A stretch of 64,000 nucleotides of DNA from JAJEFO01 sp965214325 (GTDB taxonomy: Bacteria > Pseudomonadota > Alphaproteobacteria > Rhodobacterales > Rhodobacteraceae). The DNA lies in the NCBI GenBank assembly GCA_965214325.1, contig CBDCBG010000006.1, positions 1,798,001 through 1,862,000 on the forward strand, read 5' to 3'. The position numbers and the translations under genes were made by a program. Below, piece by piece: positions 1 to 7,324 of the stretch. Under the pieces are notes generated by a model. The model saw nothing but the letters and a program-made list of their open reading frames with translations. It ran no database searches and was not told the origin of the DNA. How positions within the stretch are numbered: position 1 is the first letter of the stretch; the number at the start of each line of letters is the position of its first letter.

Positions 1-1
1 C

Positions 2-214
2 GCGGCACATGGCCCGAGCCCCGCCTACCGCATGTTGATCGAGGGCGAACGCGGAGGAGAGGCCCTCTTTCGTGCACTTCTGCATCTCATGGACGGGACG
101 GCGGGCAACCCACATGCCACGCAACAGTCCCTCATGCTGCTGCGATCTCTTGGGCTGGAACCCTTGGCCCGACAGGTCGCGGTCGAACTGGTTCTGGAAC
201 ACGGCAGGGCATGA
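2..214 (+). CDS. C-terminal end of an unidentified protein upstream of xerD (partial)
   Basis: The reading frame is open from the window edge to a TGA at 212-214, so only the last 70 or so residues are visible. The segment is mostly helical and leucine-rich (GGEALFRALLHLMDGT, then LRSLGLEPLARQVAVELVLE). The stop overlaps the xerD start as ATGA, which implies translational coupling and one transcript. I do not recognise the family; proteins with this kind of tail upstream of xerD are a familiar sight in Rhodobacterales, but that is recollection and not proof. Confidence 0.6.
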   Translation, partial: AAHGPSPAYRMLIEGERGGEALFRALLHLMDGTAGNPHATQQSLMLLRSLGLEPLARQVAVELVLEHGRA

Positions 215-1137
215 ACGAATCAGAGCGCATTGCGACCTTTCTCGACGCCCAGGTCGCCGAGCACAATGCTTCCCAGAATACGCAAGTGGCCTATGCTAGG
301 GACCTGAAGGACTTTCTGGGATGGCTGCGGGCGGAAAAATCCGGGCTCCTGAACGTCACCCAGACGGGAATCGAGGATTACCTGATTTGCCTTGACGCAT
401 CCGGGTTGGCGCGGTCAACCCGAGTACGGCGCCTCGCTGCCATTCGGCAATTCTATCGCTTTGCCTTCGAATCGGGATGGCGCCGCGACAACCCTGCGAT
501 CCGGGTAAAGGGGGCCGCCACTGGAAGGCGCCTGCCAGGCACCTTGTCCGAAGGCGAGGTTGAACGCCTGCTTGAAGCCGCGTGCCGGACAGGACGCGAA
601 AGCGACCGGCTTCGGAATGCCTGCCTGATGGAGGTTCTCTATGCGACGGGCGCAAGGGTGAGCGAACTGGTGTCGCTGCCCGTCGCTGCCGTGCGAGGGG
701 ATCCGAGAGTGCTCCTCATGCGTGGCAAGGGAGGCAAGGAGCGGATCTTGCCGCTCTCCGAACCAGCCCGTCTAGCGCTGTTTGCCTGGCTTGAAAGACG
801 GGACGACCTGGAAGAGGTTGCCGGCAAGGAAAGAGGCATTCCGCACTCGCGGTATCTCTTTCCGTCGCGCGGCAAGTCCGGACATCTGACGCGACACAGG
901 TTCTACCAATTGATCAAGGAACTTGCCGTTGCGGCAGGCATCTCGCCAAGCAAGGTCACTCCGCACACCCTGAGACACGCCTTTGCCACGCACCTGCTTG
1001 CAGGGGGCGCCGACCTTCGCGCCATCCAAACCCTCCTGGGCCATTCGGACATCGCCACCACCGAGATATACACGCACGTTCTTGAAGAGCGTCTCAAGGA
1101 TCTCGTTCTGGAACATCACCCTCTCGCGAAAGAGTGA
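211..1137 (+). CDS. xerD: Tyrosine recombinase XerD
   Basis: Site-specific recombinase that, with XerC, resolves chromosome dimers at dif near the septum under FtsK control. At 308 aa it has the usual Xer length. An N-terminal core-binding SAM-like domain (about 1-95) is followed by the catalytic domain with all expected signatures: the first Arg in ATGARVSEL, the Lys in GKGGKERILPL, the H-x-x-R box HTLRHAFATHLL, the second His in LGHSDIATTEIYTH and the nucleophilic Tyr in that same segment. The ATG overlaps the preceding stop (ATGA). XerC cannot be fully excluded from sequence alone, but the motifs and the CorC-like gene that follows beyond the insertion sequences fit XerD. Confidence 0.93.
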   Translation: MNESERIATFLDAQVAEHNASQNTQVAYARDLKDFLGWLRAEKSGLLNVTQTGIEDYLICLDASGLARSTRVRRLAAIRQFYRFAFESGWRRDNPAIRVKGAATGRRLPGTLSEGEVERLLEAACRTGRESDRLRNACLMEVLYATGARVSELVSLPVAAVRGDPRVLLMRGKGGKERILPLSEPARLALFAWLERRDDLEEVAGKERGIPHSRYLFPSRGKSGHLTRHRFYQLIKELAVAAGISPSKVTPHTLRHAFATHLLAGGADLRAIQTLLGHSDIATTEIYTHVLEERLKDLVLEHHPLAKE

Positions 1138-1478
1138 ATCCGCCCGGCATCTCCCGCCGGTGCGCGGACGGATTCGGTCATGGAACGCGATGATCCCGGC
1201 CACGCCGACCGGGACTTCCCATGGAGATACATCGTTGGGGAATTATATTCGTGAGTGACCATCAGGCCATCCTCGCACCGATTTCACGGGTCGTCGAAGC
1301 AGCCAACGCCTACGCTTCTCGACGTGCAGATGCGCCAGTCCCGGACGCCTTCCGTAATGGGGCCCCCCACGTCAAGCACGGCGTCCTGCGCATGAGCGGC
1401 CATGACGCCCGAACCTGACAACGCAATCCCGTCGCCGGCGGCAAGTTTCGCGGCGTTGGGGCCGGGAGCGGCGTTGAC
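1138..1478. other. Gap between xerD and the first IS
   Basis: About 340 bases with no convincing gene. A 65-codon frame at 1221-1418 (+) has no recognisable domain and no strong ribosome binding site. A weak 6-bp inverted repeat (TCCCGG/CCGGGA) at about 1193-1213 could act as the xerD terminator, but it has no T-run. The right edge is the left terminal repeat of the IS1634-family element. Confidence 0.4.
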
Positions 1479-3573
1479 CTGAAGTTCTTGGGGAGTTTTC
1501 AGGATTTTTGTTTCCCGTCAACGGGATGCCCATGAACGGGATGTCAGTCTCTGCCTACATCCTGGCGTTTCGCTACATTTTCGCGATGTCCTTCAGCAGC
1601 GTCAGCGCCCTCTCCTGTTCGGCGTCGGGCCGGGTCGTCACCTCGATCATGGTCTCCGCCTTCCCGCCGCCCGGGCGCGGGACCGCGTGGGTTGAGCGGA
1701 CGATGGTTGACAGGCTGTCGAGAAGGGTACGGAAGCCGTGAACGCCGCTGCCGTCCGGCAGGGTGTGGGCATGGACCTTCGCCAGCGCCGCGTCCGGGCG
1801 CCGTGCGGGCAGGACCGGATCCCTGGTCCCGTCGGGTTCGGTGTCGGTGTGGCACAAGGGGGCCCACGCCTTCCGCATGTGCCATTCGACGAGGCATGCG
1901 AGCATGCAGATGAAGAAGCGGGCGCGGACCCGGTGCTCGAGGCGGTGCCGGACCGGCCGGACCTGCAGGTCGCTCTGCTTCAGGCATCGGAATGCACGCT
2001 CCACGCTGGTCAATCTCTTGCAGCTCCTGACGCATTCGGCGGCTTCCATGTCGTCGGGTCCGAGCGAGGTGCGGATGACGTAGATTCCGTCGAGGGCGGC
2101 CTCGGCGTCGATGGACTCCTGCCGGCGGCGGAAGCCGAAGCCGGTCGCGCTGATGTCGAGATCGAAGTGCTTCTTCATCCTTCGCCTGTTGATGACCTCG
2201 CCGACGGCGAGACCGATGCCGGCCTCGCCCTTGAGGGTTCCGCGCCCGACGCGCGCGGCGATCTCCGAGAGCGCCCTCTCGGTGGCCTCGAGCAGCTCCT
2301 GCCGCACCCGGTCGCGGTGTCCGGCAAGGCGGGGGTTGCGACAGGCGACGAGACGCTCGCCGGGGAAGTCGGGATGGTCCCGGATCTCGAACAGGGTCCG
2401 CTCGTGTTCGGGATCCTGGAAACGGTCGAGACGGCCCTGGCGGGCGAGCTTGCGGATGGTCCGGCCCTTGAGGGCGGTGATCCAGTCGGCGCCGTCGCGT
2501 TCGCGCAGGACCTCGATGGTGGCCTCGATGATCATGCCGCGGTCCCCGACCATCACCACCCGGGAGAGGCCGAAGCGGCGTTGCAGGCGGTCGAGCTCGG
2601 GCAGGAGGGTGTCCTTGTCGGTGACGTTTCCCGGATGGACCGAGACCGCGACCGGGCGGCCGTCACGGTCGCAGAGGAGGCCGAAGCTGATCTGCGGGAG
2701 GCCCCGCTTGCGGTCGCGGCTGTGGCCGAAGCGTGCGAGCGGGCAGCGGCTTCCCTCGTGCCAGGTCGATGACAGGTCCCAGAGGACGAGGTCGTCTTCC
2801 TTGATCCAGCGCCTTGCCAGGCGGCCCTGGATGCCCTCCTGCCGGTCATGCAGCCAGTCCATCGCGGCGTAGAGGCCGTCTGCGTCGACGTCGCGGTCGA
2901 TGCCGAACTCCTCCGGCAGGGTGGAGCCCTTCCACCAGCGCGTCGTGGCGAGCTTGGAGTCCGGCCTGAGGATGCGGCCGGCGACCATGGCCAGGACAAG
3001 CTCCCGTTCCGGGCAGCGCTCGCGGGAGACCATGCGGGGCAGGCCGATGGCGTCCATGGCCGTCCGCACCGCCTGCACCGCCCCGTGGTGGCGGGAGCGG
3101 ACCGGGTCCCCGAGAACGTCGCCGGCCTCCGCGTACCGCTTTCCCGCGAGTGCGCCGCGCAGGAGCGGGATCGTGTGCGGCGGCAGGCGGGAGAGGTTGG
3201 CCAGGGTCCGCTTCTGCACCCGGTTGTTGTGGTCGCGATAGCTCTGTCGGAGGAGGACGGAGGTGTAGGTCCTTCCGTTCTGGCGCGACTTGATGACGGC
3301 CACGTGCATGGATGAGGTCATGGGGCTCCCCTCGTGCTAGTGCCTACCTTCCGTTGCCTTTCTGGACGAGCCTCGCTATATTGTCAAGCCAAAAGATCCA
3401 CCACATTGGGACACGTCATGGAAATGCAGCGCATGTCCGCCATCGGGCCGCAAGGTGCGCCGCATCCTGCTACTGCCTACACGTGACCATCCTGGAAGAG
3501 TCGGCGGGCCCGCAACCCATTGAACGAAAACGGCAAATTCCAAATCAGGACCGAAAATCGGCTAGAACTTCAG
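1479..3573. mobile_element. IS1634-family insertion sequence, copy 1 (intact)
   Basis: A 2,095-bp element carrying one transposase gene on the minus strand. Both ends begin with the same 10 bases read inward (CTGAAGTTCT at 1479, and the complement ending at 3573), and similarity continues imperfectly. It is flanked by TTGAC on both sides (1474-1478 and 3575-3579), or by a 6-bp duplication with one mismatch (GTTGAC/CTTGAC); IS1634-type elements make 5-6 bp duplications. A nearly identical second copy lies at 32008-34089 in the same orientation. It sits between xerD and the CorC-like gene, next to IS110 and tnpB remnants. Confidence 0.92.
1573..3321 (-). CDS. IS1634-family DDE transposase (copy 1)
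   Basis: A 582-aa transposase, full length for the family. The N-terminus carries the usual start of the family (VLLRQSYRD, then LANLSRLPPHTI). The DDE triad is visible as LWDLSSTW, VVMVGDRGMI and the E of VERAFRCLK. An AGGGGAG ribosome binding site precedes the ATG. It differs from copy 2 by a few substitutions and by a 4-residue insertion just after GDRGMIIEA. No frameshift is seen, so the element is probably still active. Confidence 0.93.
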   Translation of the reverse strand: MTSSMHVAVIKSRQNGRTYTSVLLRQSYRDHNNRVQKRTLANLSRLPPHTIPLLRGALAGKRYAEAGDVLGDPVRSRHHGAVQAVRTAMDAIGLPRMVSRERCPERELVLAMVAGRILRPDSKLATTRWWKGSTLPEEFGIDRDVDADGLYAAMDWLHDRQEGIQGRLARRWIKEDDLVLWDLSSTWHEGSRCPLARFGHSRDRKRGLPQISFGLLCDRDGRPVAVSVHPGNVTDKDTLLPELDRLQRRFGLSRVVMVGDRGMIIEATIEVLRERDGADWITALKGRTIRKLARQGRLDRFQDPEHERTLFEIRDHPDFPGERLVACRNPRLAGHRDRVRQELLEATERALSEIAARVGRGTLKGEAGIGLAVGEVINRRRMKKHFDLDISATGFGFRRRQESIDAEAALDGIYVIRTSLGPDDMEAAECVRSCKRLTSVERAFRCLKQSDLQVRPVRHRLEHRVRARFFICMLACLVEWHMRKAWAPLCHTDTEPDGTRDPVLPARRPDAALAKVHAHTLPDGSGVHGFRTLLDSLSTIVRSTHAVPRPGGGKAETMIEVTTRPDAEQERALTLLKDIAKM

Positions 3574-3591
3574 CTTGACGTCTTGCCCGGA

Positions 3592-3660
3592 GCCGAGGGT
3601 TTCCCGGTTCGCCGGAGCGACCGCAAGAGTCTTGCGGAGGCGAACCGGGAAACCCTCGGC
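3592..3660. repeat. 69-nt nested perfect palindrome
   Basis: Two 22-bp arms (3592-3613 and 3639-3660) are perfect reverse complements. The 25-nt spacer holds a second perfect stem (CCGCAAGA at 3621-3628 against TCTTGCGG at 3630-3637). It lies just downstream of the IS110-type remnant, 18 bp from the IS1634 end. It could be a strong bidirectional terminator, an IS110/IS1111-type end structure or a REP-like palindrome. The sequence gives no way to choose. Confidence 0.75.
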
Positions 3661-4366
3661 GGGGTCGACGCTGTTCAGGTACGGCCATGCGCCGGGCCGG
3701 CGCGGCCGTGGCGCGCTTCTTGCCACGCCTCGCCGCCAGCCGCAGCGCCCGGGACTTCAGCCAGTTCATCCTGCCCGTGCCGGGCATCGTCATCAGCTGC
3801 CGGCAGGTGGCGTCCGGCAGCGTCGCGTTGCCCGAGGCCGGCTCCCGGACCCGCTCCTCGAAGTCCCCTTTCGAGACCCGGCCGGGCTTCAGGCCGAAGT
3901 TGCGGAGAATGCCGCGCACCGGGAGTCCAGGCCGCGTCAGGCCTTCCGCGAGCGCGTTGCGCGAGCCCGGCAGGGCCCGCGTCTCCCGGGACGCGACCGG
4001 CCTGCAGTGCACGGGCTGGAACCATCCCGTCCGCAGCAGCTGCGCGATGCCCTCGGCATCCCGCCGGTCCGTTCTGACCGGAGCCGCCTTCAGCGCGGAC
4101 TTCACCCGCCTCACCATCAGCACGGTTTCGTGGCCGGCTTCGCCCAGTCCCTTGCGGAGCCACTGCGACAGGGGGCCGGCCTCCAGGCCGACAGCCGCGA
4201 TGCTGCCGGGCAGGCCATGCATGTGCTCGACGAGCGATCCGGGATCCGAAGGCACCTTCGCTTCGTTCACGATCCTGCCATCGGCGCCGGGCGCGCAAGC
4301 AGACGTGATTGCCACCGACACGTCCGGTCCGGCAAGGATTTCCATTGTCGCTGTCCTTTCCATTGC
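3661..4366 (-). pseudogene. IS110-family transposase, internally deleted
   Basis: The first ~190 residues are a recognisable DEDD transposase of the IS110/IS1111 type: GPDVSVAITSAC (normally GLDVS), VGLEAGPLSQWL, KAAPVRTDRRDAEGIAQLLR and ILRNFGLKPGRVSKGDFEERVRE (split here as ILRNFGLKPG and FEERVRE). The protein then jumps straight to RQLMTMPGTG and to a basic C-terminal block (ALRLAARRGKKRA), so the central spacer and most of the Tnp20 domain are missing. The frame runs on without a sensible end into the palindrome at 3592-3660. The ATG may be 4366 or 4348. A dead remnant lying between the IS1634 copy and tnpB. Confidence 0.82.
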
Positions 4367-4403
4367 ACTTCGATCAGGACGCGCTCCCTCGGGACCGCCT
4401 CCG

Positions 4404-4432
4404 CCACTCACGACGGCACATGTCGTGCGTGG
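4404..4432. repeat. Hairpin between the tnpB 3' end and the IS110 remnant
   Basis: CCACTCACGAC (4404-4414) pairs with GTCGTGCGTGG (4422-4432) with one mismatch across a 7-nt loop. It lies about 80 bp beyond the tnpB stop, the place where IS200/IS605-type right ends and the guide-RNA scaffold of TnpB are normally found. Right-end subterminal hairpin is the preferred reading; a terminator is possible. Confidence 0.45.
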
Positions 4433-4510
4433 CAGCAGGGACAACGACACCGGACCGGCAACCTACCCACGTTCCAATCCGAACCGGCGTCGGTGCGAAT
4501 CGCCGACCCG

Positions 4511-5658
4511 TTACGGCATCTCGTCTCCCATGGCTTTCGCCAGGACCTTTCTTGCCGCATTGACGTCGGCGTTCGCTGCATGCCCGCAAGCCGTGCAGGC
4601 GAAGTCCTCCCGGGTTCTGCGGGAGCGCTTGCCGGCCGCTCCGCACTCATGGCATGTCCTTGACGTGCACTGCGCCGGAACCTTGACGACGTTCGCGGCC
4701 TTGCTTTCGATCATCCGGCAGAGCGCCGCCCATCCCGTGTCGAGGATGACGCGGTTGAGTCCCGCCTTCTGCGGGACGTTGCCGCCCGGCTCCTCGACCG
4801 TGCCCTTCGCGCCCTTCGTCATTCCCTTGACGTTGAGGCCCTCGACGGCGACGGTCCCGGCCTTCGCCGCCAGGTCCCGGCTCGCATGATGATGCCAGTC
4901 GTGGCGGCGGTTCGCGATCTTGCGCACGACCTTGGCGTGATGCCGCTTCGGCTTCTCGCGCCGCCGGCTCGCCTTCTTCCGGCGCACGGTCCTGCGCTGC
5001 AGGCGGCGGCCCTTCGCGGCCAGCCGGCCGGGGACGGGCATCTCGTGCATCTCGCCGTCGCTGTCCGGGACCTGTCCGGCGTCCCGGTCCAGGCCGGTCG
5101 CGTGTCCGTTGCCGGCGGGTTCCCCGACCTCGGCCGCGTGGCAGGCGATGGCCTGCCACCTTCCGCTGCGGCGCCAGAGCACTGCCGGGACGGGCCTGCC
5201 TTCCGGGCAGGGGTTGCCGCCCTTCCGGCGGATTGCCATTTCCCCGAAGGCCGGAACGCAAAGGTTCCCGTCCCCGGCCTTGACGCCGGACACGATGCTG
5301 ATGCTGTCGGGGAAGTGGCGCCCCTTGATGCGTGGGAAGCCGGGTGCGCCGCCTTTCTTCACGCGGCCGAAGAATCCCTGGAACGCCTCGTCCAGCCGCT
5401 TGAGCGTCCCGCGCCGGATCCTTGTCGAGACGTCCCGCATCTCCGGAATGTCCTTGCGGCATTCCGCCAGGGACTTCGCCTGGTCGAAATGGGAGTGATT
5501 GTCCGCCCCGTCTTCCGGCAGCAGTCGATCCGCTCTTCGAGCGCGGCGTCGAAGGGCTGTCGCTGGCTCTCGAGCGTCGTCCCAAGCCAGTGCCGGTTCG
5601 CCTCCGTCCGCGGAAGCGGGCGATAGACAATGTTCCTGCAGGTCTTCACGATTGCCAT
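4511..5658 (-). pseudogene. tnpB: TnpB (IS605/IS1341-type RNA-guided nuclease), one frameshift
   Basis: TnpB is a RuvC-like, omega-RNA-guided DNA nuclease that helps IS200/IS605 elements persist. The start is the ATG at 5658 (MAIVKTCRNIVYRPL). After TGRTIT (about 5494) the frame must change by one base to continue with FDQAKSLAECRKDIPEM. Downstream the protein is intact: catalytic Asp in GLDRDAGQVPDSDGE, Glu in VAVEGLNVKGMTK, zinc finger CHECG...CTACG and final Asp in HAANADVNAARK. No tnpA (Y1 transposase) is nearby, so it is a solitary IS1341-like unit. The shift would leave no functional N-terminus unless it is bypassed or is a sequencing error. Confidence 0.85.
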
Positions 5659-5868
5659 GCGGCCGTTCCTGTCCGGGAGCCTGGGAGAGGGTGCGTGAAC
5701 GCCCTTTCCACGCCCATTTTCCGGAAATGCGGGAGAACGCCAAGGGAACATGGTCACTCGCGCATATGATCTCCCATCGTTGCACCATCGGCGAGCCCGG
5801 ACCAGTTTCCGCACATCTCTTGCTTGAATGACGGCCACCTGCGCTTCATATAGCGAGAAAGGCCCTGA

Positions 5869-7188
5869 TTGACGAAGAGAATGGACAGCGCCCTTACACT
5901 GATCGACACCGGTTTCTGGGTGACGTGCGGCGCAATCCTGCTGCTTCTGATCCTGTCCGCCTTCTTTTCCGGCAGCGAAACCGCATTGACCGCCGCTTCT
6001 CGCGGCAAGCTCAAGGCACGTGCCGAGAAGGGCGAACGCGGTGCCGTGCGCGCGCTCGAAGTGACCGAGGACAGCGAGCGCCTGATCGGATCGATCCTTC
6101 TCGGAAACAACCTCGTCAATATCCTGGCGACCTCCCTTGCAACGGCAATGTTCACCCGTGCATTCGGGGAAAGCGGGGTTGCCCTGGCCACGCTGCTCAT
6201 GACGCTCCTCGTGCTTATTTTCGCGGAGGTTCTGCCGAAGACCTATGCAATCTCGAATGCCGAACCGGCCGCTAGCCGTGTCGCCCGACCCATCGGATGG
6301 ATAGTCCTTGTCCTGAATCCTGTCGTGAATGCCGTACGAGCCGTCGTGCGCGGCGTGTTGTTCATGTTCGGTGTCCGGATTGACCCGGACAGTCGCATCC
6401 TTTCCGTGCATGAGGAAATCGCGGGCGCCCTTCGACTCGGCCACTCGGAAGGCGTGCTCGAAAAGGAGCACCGCGACCGGATGCTTGCCGCGCTTGACCT
6501 CGGCGACCGCACGGTCGAGGAAATCATGCTCCACCGCAGCCAGATCGAAATGATCGATGCCGACCTGCCGCCGCAGCAGATCATCGAGCTCTGCCTGAAC
6601 TCGGCACATACGCGCCTGCCGATCTTCCGTGGCGAGCAAGAGAACATCATCGGGGTCCTGCACGCGAAGGAACTGCTTCGCGCGATTCACCCTCGCCTTT
6701 CCGATCCTGAGACGAATTCCGATCCGTTCGAGGGCTTCGACCCGATGGACGTGGCGATGAAGCCCTATTTCGTTCCGGAAACCACGACACTCGATGACCA
6801 GATGCGTCAATTCCTTCACCGGTCGACCCATTTTGCCCTGGTTGTTGACGAGTACGGCGCACTGGAAGGCCTGATCACGCTCGAGGACATCTTGGAGGAA
6901 ATCGTTGGTGAAATCACCGATGAACTGGATCCTGACGAGGTTCATCCGCTCCAGCGGACCGAAGGCGGAGACTGCGTGATCGACGGGGCCATGACGATCC
7001 GCGATCTGAACCGCGCGACGGACTGGTCCCTGCCGGACAACGAAGCCGTGACGGTCGCAGGCCTCGTGATCCATGAAGCCCAGACAATTCCCACGCCTGG
7101 CCAGGTCTTTTCGTTCCACGGATTCCGGTTCGAGATCCTGGAGCGCCACAACAACCGGATCACGCGCCTCAAGATCGGGGCGCTCTGA
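5869..7188 (+). CDS. CorC/HlyC-family CNNM-CBS membrane protein
   Basis: A 439-aa protein with the DUF21/CNNM transmembrane domain (three or four hydrophobic segments between residues ~12 and 165, including FFSGSETALTAASR and LIFAEVLPKTYAISNA), two CBS repeats (about 200-330) and the C-terminal CorC_HlyC domain (GGDCVIDGAMTIRDLN). The family is linked to Mg2+/Co2+ homeostasis in the inner membrane; the substrate is not readable from sequence. Two starts compete. TTG at 5869 has a well-spaced GAGAAAGG, while ATG at 5881 matches where I expect homologues to begin (MDSALTLIDTG). In related genomes it follows xerD closely; here mobile DNA separates them. Confidence 0.88.
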   Translation: MTKRMDSALTLIDTGFWVTCGAILLLLILSAFFSGSETALTAASRGKLKARAEKGERGAVRALEVTEDSERLIGSILLGNNLVNILATSLATAMFTRAFGESGVALATLLMTLLVLIFAEVLPKTYAISNAEPAASRVARPIGWIVLVLNPVVNAVRAVVRGVLFMFGVRIDPDSRILSVHEEIAGALRLGHSEGVLEKEHRDRMLAALDLGDRTVEEIMLHRSQIEMIDADLPPQQIIELCLNSAHTRLPIFRGEQENIIGVLHAKELLRAIHPRLSDPETNSDPFEGFDPMDVAMKPYFVPETTTLDDQMRQFLHRSTHFALVVDEYGALEGLITLEDILEEIVGEITDELDPDEVHPLQRTEGGDCVIDGAMTIRDLNRATDWSLPDNEAVTVAGLVIHEAQTIPTPGQVFSFHGFRFEILERHNNRITRLKIGAL

Positions 7189-7324
7189 CGTCATCCCTTC
7201 CGGCACGGATGGCCAAGGTCACGGCACGTCCGGACGGCAGCGAACGGATTCTTGAACCGGTCGCCCCACGACGATGCGCCGCCCCGGCAACCGGCCTCAC
7301 CGTGGCCTTGCTGCCTGTGCGCGA

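Noticed and set aside
1738..2772. Long plus-strand frames antisense to both IS1634 transposases (also 32266-33288) and to the 29403-31154 transposase
   Set aside because: Same high-GC shadow effect; the minus-strand frames carry DDE motifs and good ribosome binding sites.
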